From Prolixibacteraceae bacterium (GTDB lineage Bacteria > Bacteroidota > Bacteroidia > Bacteroidales > Prolixibacteraceae), in the NCBI GenBank assembly GCA_003516705.1, contig DPCJ01000044.1:1-23761 (forward strand): a DNA stretch of 23,761 nucleotides, given 5' to 3'. A model generated the notes under the pieces. That model was not told where the DNA came from and ran no database searches. It worked only from the letters and a program-made list of their open reading frames with translations. Both the position numbers and the translations under genes were made by a program. Below, one piece after another: positions 7,834 to 15,196 of this stretch; position 1 is the stretch's first letter, and every line of letters begins with the position of its first letter.

Positions 7834-8748
7834 ATGAATACAGATTTCGAGAAAGAAGCATATAAACAATTATATAACAATGCAATAGTTTTTCTTAAAG
7901 ACGGCATTGAACGCTTAGTTAATAAGGATAATGGAGACGAAGATTATATTGATCATGATTTATTGACTTTAACATGCTCATCCTTTCAAATCTCACTCGA
8001 ATTAGCTATCAAAGCGCTTATAATTGAACAAGCTGGGATTAGGTGTATTCTGAATAAAAAACAACAAAACCTTTCTGATGCAGAGATAAAACAGCTTTTT
8101 ATTGAAAATAATCTTAGCACTCTTGACTTTGATGTCCAAAAGAACTTTATCAGATCAAAGAACTACATTCAAGATTTAGAGAAAGATGATTTTAAAACCA
8201 TAGATGAATTTCAGGTTTATAGAAATAGAATTGTTCATTTTTCGTATAAATTTTATGAAGGTGATTTGTTTGATTTTAAATATGATATAATTTACTACTT
8301 GATACATATAATTTTCAAGGTTCTTTTATCCAAAAAACATCAACACGAAAAACCTTCTGAATTTCTTGAATACAAACTAGGTAGTGAATTGCATAAAAAA
8401 CTGATAAACTATAAACCTTATGTGTATGCCATGGAAAAATTGGCAATAGTTAATTCACATAAAGTATTTACTTGTATTGTATGTAACAACAAGACTCTAA
8501 GTCAAGATGAAGATTACTGTTACTGTTGCAACTTCGTAACTCATGAATTCACCTTGATTAATTGTGATTATTGTAATGAAAAATGGTCTGTAATTTATGA
8601 TAATTTGAACATAAAACTTAGCAATAACGAAGCAAAAGGACTTTGTTTAAATTGTGGAGAAGATGGAATAATTTATGAATGTCCTGATTGTGGGTTAGCA
8701 TATAATATTGAGACAAACTATAGAGAAAAATGTATTTGTAAAGAATGA
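7834..8748 (+). CDS. HEPN-like domain protein with C-terminal zinc ribbons
   Basis: This 304-residue protein has no signal peptide. Its helical N-terminal half (residues 1-170) carries FQISLELAIKALIIE (51-65) and then YRNRIVHF, in which R130 and H135 form the RX4H motif of HEPN ribonucleases. The C-terminal third is cysteine-rich, with CxxC pairs at 214/217, 229/232, 244/247, 271/274 and 283/286 and a final C300-x-C302, enough for two or three zinc ribbons. HEPN proteins commonly cut RNA as dimers in abortive-infection and toxin systems; zinc ribbons could sense or bind nucleic acid. The ATG at 7834 is chosen over a frame start at 7813 because AAGGAG lies just upstream (7825-7830), a strong Shine-Dalgarno for this phylum. 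SIR2 and HerA genes follow 64 nt later. The HEPN call rests on motif and helical context, not on a profile search. Confidence 0.65.
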   Translation: MNTDFEKEAYKQLYNNAIVFLKDGIERLVNKDNGDEDYIDHDLLTLTCSSFQISLELAIKALIIEQAGIRCILNKKQQNLSDAEIKQLFIENNLSTLDFDVQKNFIRSKNYIQDLEKDDFKTIDEFQVYRNRIVHFSYKFYEGDLFDFKYDIIYYLIHIIFKVLLSKKHQHEKPSEFLEYKLGSELHKKLINYKPYVYAMEKLAIVNSHKVFTCIVCNNKTLSQDEDYCYCCNFVTHEFTLINCDYCNEKWSVIYDNLNIKLSNNEAKGLCLNCGEDGIIYECPDCGLAYNIETNYREKCICKE

Positions 8749-8812
8749 CTAACTCCAACATCTTGTATGCAAGGCTTATAAAAGCATCACTACTATAAAA
8801 TACTAAACTATT

Positions 8813-10072
8813 ATGGAAAATGAAGACTGGAAATACATACTAATTAACGGACAGACAAGCTGGCTTAAAGTTAAAAACCCCGTTTTTGAAAACGGAATCA
8901 TTATTTCAATTGAAGGACTAGCCCCCTTTTCCAAAAAAGACGAAGAAGGTATTCGTATAGAGCCGACTATTGCAGATGCCAATACTGAAAAAAGAAATAT
9001 TTATAAAGAGTTTTTAAAGAAGCCGTTTAAAAATTTACTTGTCTTGTCTGGTGCTGGCTCTTCAATGGATGTGAGAGGTCCCTCAATGCAACAGCTATGG
9101 GACAAAGCGGAAGAGAAATATAAAAACGGGAATATTGATGGATTTAAAATTATCAGAGAAGCTGTAAATTTTAAATCAGATAAAAAAGACTTAGAAGCAC
9201 TCCTTTCACAAATAGATGGTTACGGTAAGTTTGTAAATGACCCTGAAATAGAAATTGATAATACAAAACAAAAACTGTCAACCATTAAAAATGACATTTT
9301 CGATTTAATTAAAACAAATTGCACAATCCCAAAACCAAAAGAAAATTTTCCTCACAAGATATTACTTGAAAAATTACTACAACGCAAACAAACAAATCCA
9401 AGGGTTAAAGTTTTTACTTTGAATTATGATTTGCTTTTTGAATACGCTGCAAATGAAGTAAATGCAATAGTTGTAGACGGTTTTTCTTTTACATTTCCAA
9501 GAACATTCAGTGGAAGGTTTTTTGATTATGATATTGTTCAAAGAGAGGGTAGTAAACTAAAAGAAGAAGATAATTTTATTCAACGTGTTTTTCATTTACA
9601 TAAGTTACATGGTTCTCTTAATTGGGAAAGAAACAACGAAGGAAAAGTTGAAATAAAGGAAAACCCAGAAAAACCTTTAATGATTTATCCTCGTGATGCA
9701 AAGTATGAAGATTCATATGAGCAACCATATTTTGAGATGATGGCGAGATTTCAACGAAACCTACGACTTAACAATGATACTATGCTTATTTGCATAGGCT
9801 ATAGTTTTAACGACAAGCACATTAATGCTGCCATTGAAGAAGCCTTGAATCAGAATCCTGGTTTTCGGCTTGCTGTATTTGACCCAGGATTTGACAATGA
9901 GGAAGTTTCATCTTCATTAAAGGAAATAAAAAAAGCAGCTTTTGAATCCGAAAGAATACTTCTGGCATCAGAAACATTTACTGATTTTGCAAAATACTTC
10001 CCAGAGATTCAAACCTATTCAAATTCAAATCAGGAACAAATTAATTTAAGAAATGAACAACCAAAAAATTAA
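8813..10072 (+). CDS. SIR2-family anti-phage protein (NADase-like) of a SIR2-HerA pair
   Basis: This 419-residue cytoplasmic protein carries SIR2 landmarks: LVLSGAGSS (GAGSS at 80-84) for NAD binding, TLNYD at 202-206 with the conserved N204, HGS at 266-268 with candidate catalytic H266, and IGYSFND (329-334) near the nucleotide pocket. Defence SIR2 domains usually hydrolyse NAD+ rather than deacetylate proteins, and zinc-binding cysteines of sirtuin deacetylases are absent here. Residues 1-70 form an N-terminal extension before the Rossmann fold. The C-terminus overlaps the HerA start by 20 nt, implying translational coupling. By established knowledge SIR2 and HerA assemble into a large complex that depletes NAD+ on infection. 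The gene is AT-rich with frequent AAA, AAT and TTA codons, unlike the flanking glycosidases. Confidence 0.88.
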   Translation: MENEDWKYILINGQTSWLKVKNPVFENGIIISIEGLAPFSKKDEEGIRIEPTIADANTEKRNIYKEFLKKPFKNLLVLSGAGSSMDVRGPSMQQLWDKAEEKYKNGNIDGFKIIREAVNFKSDKKDLEALLSQIDGYGKFVNDPEIEIDNTKQKLSTIKNDIFDLIKTNCTIPKPKENFPHKILLEKLLQRKQTNPRVKVFTLNYDLLFEYAANEVNAIVVDGFSFTFPRTFSGRFFDYDIVQREGSKLKEEDNFIQRVFHLHKLHGSLNWERNNEGKVEIKENPEKPLMIYPRDAKYEDSYEQPYFEMMARFQRNLRLNNDTMLICIGYSFNDKHINAAIEEALNQNPGFRLAVFDPGFDNEEVSSSLKEIKKAAFESERILLASETFTDFAKYFPEIQTYSNSNQEQINLRNEQPKN

Positions 10073-11774
10073 TCCATTCAGGCATGAATATTTTCTTGGT
10101 TACATCAATCAAGTATTGCCTCAATACGTGAAAGTTCATTTTCCATCTTCTGTGTTATTGAATGGTTTTACGCACTTTGGTAAAGAATTTAATGGTGGTC
10201 TTGTTGGTAGTTTTGTTGTAATTGAGGGTGATAAATTTGGTTTTCTCGGGAGAATAACCGAATTATCTCTCCCTGAATCAGAAAGGTTGTCACTAAATGA
10301 AAAAGCATTTCAAACAAGTGATTTTCATCCAACAGGCAAAGTTGAGATTCTACTTTCATTTGACCATTATGAACCTTATACAGTTAAAAAGGGGTTAACA
10401 GCCTATCCAAATATTGGAGCGAAGGTCTTTGTTAGTTCTGGTGAACTTGTTCAGGAATATATGTCAAGATTCGGAATAAAAAACGAAGATTCTATCAAAG
10501 CTGTTGATTTGGGGCATTTAGTATCTAATCCTGACACTAAGGTCAAAGTTAATTTACAATCAATATTTGGTCGTCATTGTGCTGTCGTTGGTACAACCGG
10601 TGGTGGGAAAAGTTTCACCGTAAGCAAGTTAATTGAATCCTTAATTAAGGGAGGAAACAAAGCTATTTTAATAGATGCTACTGGAGAATATATTGGAAAA
10701 TATGATGGACTTAAGAATGTAAACGTTGGTGATGGTGAAAACATTTTTCACTATTCTCAATTAACAATCGATGATTTGTTTTTTATGCTCAAACCTTCAC
10801 CTCGAACTCAAACGCCAAAATTAATGGAAGCAATTCGGTCTTTAAAAATTGCTCGTTTGACAAATGGAGAAAACCTGAAACATGGTCAGGATGAGATAAA
10901 AATAGAAAATGGGTTAATCCAAAAACAGGGTTGTAATAAAAAGCCTTATGATGTTTATTACTATAGAAAAATATCACAAATTGAAAATGGGTTAGCTGAT
11001 TTTGATTTTACGAAATTGGCTCGCCAATTAAATTTTGAATGTGTATATGATAATGGAACTTCCTGGGGAACACTTTCTCCAAATGACGTTTCATATTGTG
11101 TAAGTCTAATTTCAAGAGTTAATAATTTAGGCAATACTCCTGAGTTCAATCAAATATTTGGTTTTCAGGAGGAAAAAAGTGATAATGATATTACAAATGT
11201 TATAAACTCATTTATTTCAAAGGAGAATACAACAGATTCTTTGTTGCGACTAAATTTAGAAAATGTAAAATATGATTTTCAGGTTAGAGAAACTTTAGTT
11301 AATGCAATAGGAAAATTTCTTTTAAATAAAGCAAGAAACAGAGATTTTCAAGAATCTCCAATAGTTGTATTAATTGATGAAGCTCATCAATTCCTCAACA
11401 AGGCAATTAAAGATGAATTTTTTGATACAAAACCTTTAGATGCATTTGATTCAATTGCTAAAGAGTGTAGAAAATATGGTTTATTTCTGTGTATCGCAAC
11501 ACAAATGCCAAGAGATATTCCAATTGGGACACTTAGCCAAATGGGAACGTTCATTGTTCATCGCTTAATTAACTACAATGACAAAGAAGCAATAAGTAAT
11601 GCTTGTAGTACTGCGAATAAGAACACCTTGGATTTTCTTCCAGTACTTGGAGAAGGTGAAGCAGTATTGACAGGAGTCGATTTTCCAATGCCAATAATTA
11701 TGAAATTTGATTTACCTGAGAATGAACCAAACTCAGGAACGCCGAAATTGAAAATAAGGGAAAAATTGAAGTAA
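10053..11774 (+). CDS. HerA-type hexameric ATPase of a SIR2-HerA pair
   Basis: This 573-residue protein has an N-terminal beta-rich HAS-barrel-like region (about 1-150) and a FtsK/HerA-superfamily ATPase core. Walker A is GTTGGGKS (180-187, K186). A helical insertion (about 250-400) follows, then Walker B VVLIDEAH with D442 and E443, and the sensor-like IATQMPRDIP. FIVHRL near the end is a plausible arginine-finger region. HerA ATPases form hexameric rings that move on DNA; in archaea they work with NurA, in bacterial defence with SIR2, DUF4297 or similar effectors. No NurA gene is present and the SIR2 gene overlaps this start, so the defence role is favoured. The stop is followed by a repeat and by a KilA-N gene with its own putative promoter, so the operon probably ends here. 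Confidence 0.88.
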   Translation: MNNQKINPFRHEYFLGYINQVLPQYVKVHFPSSVLLNGFTHFGKEFNGGLVGSFVVIEGDKFGFLGRITELSLPESERLSLNEKAFQTSDFHPTGKVEILLSFDHYEPYTVKKGLTAYPNIGAKVFVSSGELVQEYMSRFGIKNEDSIKAVDLGHLVSNPDTKVKVNLQSIFGRHCAVVGTTGGGKSFTVSKLIESLIKGGNKAILIDATGEYIGKYDGLKNVNVGDGENIFHYSQLTIDDLFFMLKPSPRTQTPKLMEAIRSLKIARLTNGENLKHGQDEIKIENGLIQKQGCNKKPYDVYYYRKISQIENGLADFDFTKLARQLNFECVYDNGTSWGTLSPNDVSYCVSLISRVNNLGNTPEFNQIFGFQEEKSDNDITNVINSFISKENTTDSLLRLNLENVKYDFQVRETLVNAIGKFLLNKARNRDFQESPIVVLIDEAHQFLNKAIKDEFFDTKPLDAFDSIAKECRKYGLFLCIATQMPRDIPIGTLSQMGTFIVHRLINYNDKEAISNACSTANKNTLDFLPVLGEGEAVLTGVDFPMPIIMKFDLPENEPNSGTPKLKIREKLK

Positions 11775-11820
11775 TGTACACGCTAGCTAAAAAGAAAATC
11801 AAAAAGCACAGCATACCCCG

Positions 11821-11866
11821 CTCCCGCGCGATCTCCCCTGCTCGCGCAGGTTTGCAACCTGTGCGC
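11821..11866 (+). repeat. GC-rich repeat with hairpin after HerA
   Basis: CTCCCGCGCGATCTCCC matches 14 of 17 positions of the repeat at 12783-12813. It continues into a hairpin GCGCAGGTT (11844-11852) / AACCTGTGCGC (11856-11866) with a 2-nt bulge. The GC-rich sequence contrasts sharply with the AT-rich HerA gene and may mark the edge of the acquired block. No T-run follows, so it is not a typical terminator. Confidence 0.55.
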
Positions 11867-11932
11867 AATTCGATAGAATTGAAAGGAATTAAAAGCACGA
11901 CAAAGCAAAAAAATGGTGTGACTGAAAAGAAC

Positions 11933-11940
11933 TATCTTTG
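11933..11940 (+). promoter_or_regulatory. Putative -7 element for the KilA-N gene
   Basis: TATCTTTG matches the Bacteroidota TAnnTTTG element exactly and lies 16 nt before the ATG at 11957. No TTTG is present at the usual -33 distance, so only half the consensus is met. The leader would be about 10 nt or less. Confidence 0.4.
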
Positions 11941-11956
11941 GAAATAAAGGATTATT

Positions 11957-12778
11957 ATGACGATAAAAGTTACGCAGATAAAGGTAAAAGAGGTATCGGT
12001 CAGCACTTTAAAAGTGAATGGTACTGATTATATAAGTATCACCGATATCGCAAGGCTTAAAAACCCTGCTGAACCAAAAGATGTGGTCAAGAACTGGATG
12101 CGTCTCAAGAATACTTTAGAATATCTGGGGCTTTGGGAGCAATTAAATAATCCTGATTTTAAAGGGGTCGAATTCGACCCCCTTTTAAAAGATGCCGGTA
12201 GTAATGCTTTTACCTTGAGCCCTACCCGCTGGGTTGAAATTACCAGTGCAATTGGTATAATAACAAAAAGCGGTGCAGGCGGCGGAACTTATGCACAACG
12301 GGATATCGCCTTTAAATTTGCCAGTTGGGTATCTGTTGAATTTGAGTTGTATTTGGTAAAAGAATTCCAACGACTCAAAGAAGAAGAACAAAAGCAACTC
12401 GGCTGGACTGCAAAACGGGAATTGGCAAAGTTGAATTACCACATTCATACCGATGCAATTAAGCAAAATCTTATACCACAAGAGCTTTCTGCAGAACAAA
12501 CATCAATAATTTATGCCAATGAAGCCGATGTGCTGAATGTTGCAATGTTTGGTATTACCGCTAAACAATGGCGCGATTCAAACCCTGGGTTAAAAGGAAA
12601 TATTCGTGACTACGCTACTATTAACGAGTTGATTTGCCTGTCGAATATGGAAAACCTGAATGCCGTTTTCATCAATGAAAGTTTACCACAAAAGGAACGG
12701 TTAATAAAGTTAAATCAAATTGCAATTCAGCAAATGAGTATTTTGCAAAATGCTGAAAAACGAAAATTGTTGAAGTAA
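11957..12778 (+). CDS. KilA-N domain protein
   Basis: This 273-residue protein starts with a beta-hairpin then YISITDIARLKNP, DVVKNWMRLKNTLEYLG and later GGGTYAQRDIAFKFASWVS, EFELYLVKEFQRLK, the usual KilA-N layout (about residues 18-140). KilA-N is a DNA-binding fold known from phage P1 KilA, large DNA viruses and many bacterial proteins. The second half (about 145-273) is helical, with NEADVLNVAMFGITAKQWRD and a GNIRDYATINELICLSNMENLN motif. That half recurs in this bacterial group, in my recollection, but has no named function. No signal peptide is present, so it should be cytoplasmic. It follows HerA by 182 nt with its own -7 element and may be a neighbour rather than an operon member. 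A regulatory or phage-derived role is inference. Confidence 0.78.
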   Translation: MTIKVTQIKVKEVSVSTLKVNGTDYISITDIARLKNPAEPKDVVKNWMRLKNTLEYLGLWEQLNNPDFKGVEFDPLLKDAGSNAFTLSPTRWVEITSAIGIITKSGAGGGTYAQRDIAFKFASWVSVEFELYLVKEFQRLKEEEQKQLGWTAKRELAKLNYHIHTDAIKQNLIPQELSAEQTSIIYANEADVLNVAMFGITAKQWRDSNPGLKGNIRDYATINELICLSNMENLNAVFINESLPQKERLIKLNQIAIQQMSILQNAEKRKLLK

Positions 12779-12782
12779 TACA

Positions 12783-12813
12783 CTCCCACGCGATTTCACC
12801 GCATGATTTGAAA
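12783..12813 (+). repeat. 31-bp repeat after the KilA-N gene
   Basis: CTCCCACGCGATTTCACCGC and the following ATGATTTGAAA match 25 of 31 positions of the sequence at 15146-15176. It begins 4 nt after the KilA-N stop. The shared part contains the dyad TCAC-CGC-GTGA, imperfect in this copy. Confidence 0.6.
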
Positions 12814-12859
12814 CAACAAAAACCTACTTTTACCAATGAAAAAACGAAAAATAAACCAA

Positions 12860-14203
12860 ATGAAAACCAGATTTTTATGGATTACAGGCTGTATTATCCT
12901 CCTGCTGTGGAGTGGTAAACTCAACGCACAGGATATCAAGGGTGATGAGTTAAAATCGATGGAGAAATATGGCGGTGTAAAAGGCGTCAACGGAATTGTT
13001 GCCCCGGAATTAAGGCTTTCGGCAGAGCAGATGCAGTGGTGGCAGGACGCGAAATTCGGGATGTTTATCCATTGGGGTTTGTACGCCATTGAAGGAAAAG
13101 GCGAATGGGCGATGTTTAATAACAAAATTCCGGCAGAGGAATACGCAAAACTGGCCGACCGATTTAATCCGCAATATTTTGATGCCGCTGTGTGGGCAAA
13201 AACCGCCAAAGATGCCGGCATGAAATACATGGTTTTAACAGCCCGTCATCACGACGGGTTTGCGCTTTGGAACAGCCCCGCCAGTTACGGGCACTTCACC
13301 AGTTTCGAAACGGCTGCCCGCCGCGATTTTGTTAAGGAATACACCAATGCGTGCCGCAAGGCCGGGTTGGGTGTCGGTATTTATTACTCACCCATGGACT
13401 GGCGTTTTCCGGGTTATTTCGCACCAACCGAACTGCCTGAAAATGCTGCACTCATGAAAAAACAGGGCTACGGACAGGTGGAAGAATTGATGAAAAACTA
13501 CGGCAAAATTGATATTCTGTGGTACGATGGCGGATGGCTGGCACACAAGGGAACCGATGCCGATGCAGCCTGGTTCTGGGAGCCGGTTCGGTTAAATAAA
13601 ATGGTGAGGAGTTACCAGCCCGGTGTTGTAATCAGTCCGCGGTCGGGATGGGAAGGCGACTTTCAATGCAACGAGGGCGGCGGTAAAATACAGGGCCCCA
13701 TCATCAACACGCCGTGGGAGAAGTGTTTAAACCTGAACCAGGTCAGTTGGGGGTACAGTCCGACCCAAAACCTGATGTCGTTAAAGGAAATAATTGTGAT
13801 GCTTGTCAACACAGTTGACCGTGGTGGAAACCTGTTGCTGAATGTGGGCCCCGATGCGCAGGGCGTCATCCCCGAAACGCACATTGCCCGTCTGAAAGAG
13901 GTGGGTGACTGGCTGCAGAAATATGGCGAAAGCATTTATGGCACCCGCCCCGGTCCGTTTGAACCTAAAGATGATGTGTATGGTACGGTTCAGAAAAACA
14001 ATCTGATTTATGTGCATCTGCTGGCGGTGGGCGACACACTTCAGTTGCCTGCAACCGGCAGAAAAATTGTTTCGTGCCGGCAAATGCACGGTTCGCAGTT
14101 ACCATTTACACAAAACGAAAACGGTATTGTCATTCAACTCGCGCAGGTAAAACCCGATGCAAATGTAACCACACTGGTTCTGGAAACGGAGAAGGAAAAC
14201 TAG
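12860..14203 (+). CDS. Alpha-L-fucosidase (GH29)
   Basis: This 447-residue enzyme has a signal peptide (residues 1-23, ending LNAQ) and a GH29 TIM barrel. Family landmarks are WWQDAKFGMFIHWGLYA, YMVLTARHHDGFALWNS, GIYYSPMDW, and ILWYDGGW with nucleophile D223. RGGNLLLNVGPDAQGVIP and DWLQKYGESIYGT close the barrel, and a short beta domain follows. GH29 enzymes release terminal alpha-L-fucose with retention of configuration; here it is probably periplasmic. The start at 12860 is preferred to an ATG at 12836 (MKKRKINQ before the signal), because a weak -7 element (TACTTTTA, 12825-12832) would leave the upstream ATG at the transcript start. The FHS permease at 21122-22744 could import the released sugar. 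Family call strong; linkage preference unknown. Confidence 0.93.
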   Translation: MKTRFLWITGCIILLLWSGKLNAQDIKGDELKSMEKYGGVKGVNGIVAPELRLSAEQMQWWQDAKFGMFIHWGLYAIEGKGEWAMFNNKIPAEEYAKLADRFNPQYFDAAVWAKTAKDAGMKYMVLTARHHDGFALWNSPASYGHFTSFETAARRDFVKEYTNACRKAGLGVGIYYSPMDWRFPGYFAPTELPENAALMKKQGYGQVEELMKNYGKIDILWYDGGWLAHKGTDADAAWFWEPVRLNKMVRSYQPGVVISPRSGWEGDFQCNEGGGKIQGPIINTPWEKCLNLNQVSWGYSPTQNLMSLKEIIVMLVNTVDRGGNLLLNVGPDAQGVIPETHIARLKEVGDWLQKYGESIYGTRPGPFEPKDDVYGTVQKNNLIYVHLLAVGDTLQLPATGRKIVSCRQMHGSQLPFTQNENGIVIQLAQVKPDANVTTLVLETEKEN

Positions 14204-14243
14204 CTCCTGAAATCCGTTTAAACCCCCGCAGAGTGACCGTTTG

Positions 14244-14534
14244 ATGAATATGATTAAAGAATTTTACCATGCACATAAACCAAAGCACTACCTGATTGAA
14301 AGACAATTTAACGAAAAACCTTTCACAGCCCCGGGTTTGCAAAAGGTTTTTGAAAAAGCGATGGAAATAGCATGGATAAATAAACCAAACACTATCCATT
14401 GATTGCGGCATAGTTTTGCCACCCACCTGCCTGAAAACAGAACCGACCTGAGATTTATACAAAAACTTTTAGAAATACGGAGAAGATTAATGAAATTGAA
14501 CAAATATTTGCTAACTTCTCAAATTGATTATTAA
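14244..14534 (+). pseudogene. Tyrosine recombinase (XerD-like) C-terminal fragment, broken
   Basis: The frame beginning at ATG 14244 encodes HKPKHYLIERQFNEKPFTAP, then GLQKVFEKAMEIAWINKPNTIH, an in-frame TGA (14400-14402), and LRHSFATHLPENRTDLRFIQ followed by KLLEIRRR. This matches the phage-integrase catalytic region with the LRHSFATHL box. The usual LGHxSxxTTxxYTH segment with the catalytic tyrosine is missing after the final LLE. The N-terminal half is also absent: the fragment begins right after the fucosidase gene. With a premature stop, no N-terminus and no nucleophile it cannot be active. It indicates a past integrative element near the defence block. Confidence 0.85.
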
Positions 14535-14573
14535 TGAAAATTCTGACACAGAGTAAATATTCTTAAACTGTAT

Positions 14574-15179
14574 ATGTGTTTTAATCGGGCAAATATTAAT
14601 ATAAAAGTCCTATTAAAGTATTTAATTGCTTTTTGCATATACTTCTTTGGTTTTGTCAACAAATCGATTTGCCAGGAAAGAATGAATGCAACTTTCGGAA
14701 TTGGCTTCCCTGAGTTAACAAATATTGGGATGCTTTATCAGCATAATCAAATACAATTCGGTGTTAATATTGGTGGTTGGTATTATTCAGATAATCTTAT
14801 CGGGAATTATCGTGCGACTTCAATTTCAGGTGACTTTTACTATCATTTTGCCGGATTTAGTGAATTATCAAAAAGACGTCCGTGGTTTTTTAGAACAGGG
14901 TTAACCTATCTGAACGCATCGTCCGCAGATAAGCATTTATTTTTAAATTGCAGAACAGGCAGAGACTTAAATGTATCTGAGAAATTTGGACTCAGTATAA
15001 GTATTGGATTAACAACACGATTATTTTATTTTAATAAAAGCGAAGATGGGCCAGATGATGTGAATAATATATTTTTATTGCCGGGCGCTGGATTAAGTCT
15101 GTTTTACCGATTTGGAACTAATACAAAAAATCAGACGGTGCTCCGCTGCCGCGCAACTTCACCGCGTGATTCGAAATAA
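14574..15179 (+). CDS. Outer-membrane beta-barrel-like protein
   Basis: This 201-residue protein has an N-terminal hydrophobic segment (about 11-28) ending near SICQE, compatible with signal peptidase cleavage. Alternating strands follow: MNATFGIGFPEL, IQFGVNIGGWYYS, SISGDFYYHFAGF, WFFRTGLTYLNAS, KFGLSISIGLTTRLFYF and LPGAGLSLFYRF. Such amphipathic strands with an aromatic-rich last strand ending in F suggest a small 8-strand-type outer-membrane barrel. The natural C-terminus was probably near GLSLFYRF; the last 15 or so residues (TVLRCRATSPRDSK) are encoded by the repeat at 15146-15176 and its left flank, which would bury the terminal F needed for barrel insertion. Function is unknown. The gene follows the integrase fragment by 39 nt and is AT-rich. 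Confidence 0.6.
   Translation: MCFNRANINIKVLLKYLIAFCIYFFGFVNKSICQERMNATFGIGFPELTNIGMLYQHNQIQFGVNIGGWYYSDNLIGNYRATSISGDFYYHFAGFSELSKRRPWFFRTGLTYLNASSADKHLFLNCRTGRDLNVSEKFGLSISIGLTTRLFYFNKSEDGPDDVNNIFLLPGAGLSLFYRFGTNTKNQTVLRCRATSPRDSK
15146..15176 (+). repeat. 31-bp repeat forming the 3' end of the barrel gene
   Basis: CTGCCGCGCAACTTCACCGC continuing into GTGATTCGAAA matches 25 of 31 positions of 12783-12813. It carries the perfect dyad TCAC-CGC-GTGA. Here it is translated in frame as the last residues of the barrel-like protein, and the stop codon follows directly. Confidence 0.6.
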
Positions 15180-15196
15180 ATCCTTCAGTTTACCAG

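Noticed and set aside
10053..11774. HerA as part of a NurA-HerA DNA-end resection pair or as an FtsK/VirD4 conjugation ATPase
   Set aside because: No NurA-like nuclease, relaxase or mating-pair gene is present. The overlapping partner is a SIR2 protein.
11844..11866. Rho-independent terminator after HerA
   Set aside because: The hairpin has a 2-nt bulge and no T-run on either side. It is better described as part of a repeat.
14130..14503. Minus-strand open frames of 71 and 110 residues
   Set aside because: They are antisense to the integrase remnant and to the end of the fucosidase gene. The plus strand carries the recognisable LRHSFATHL motif.
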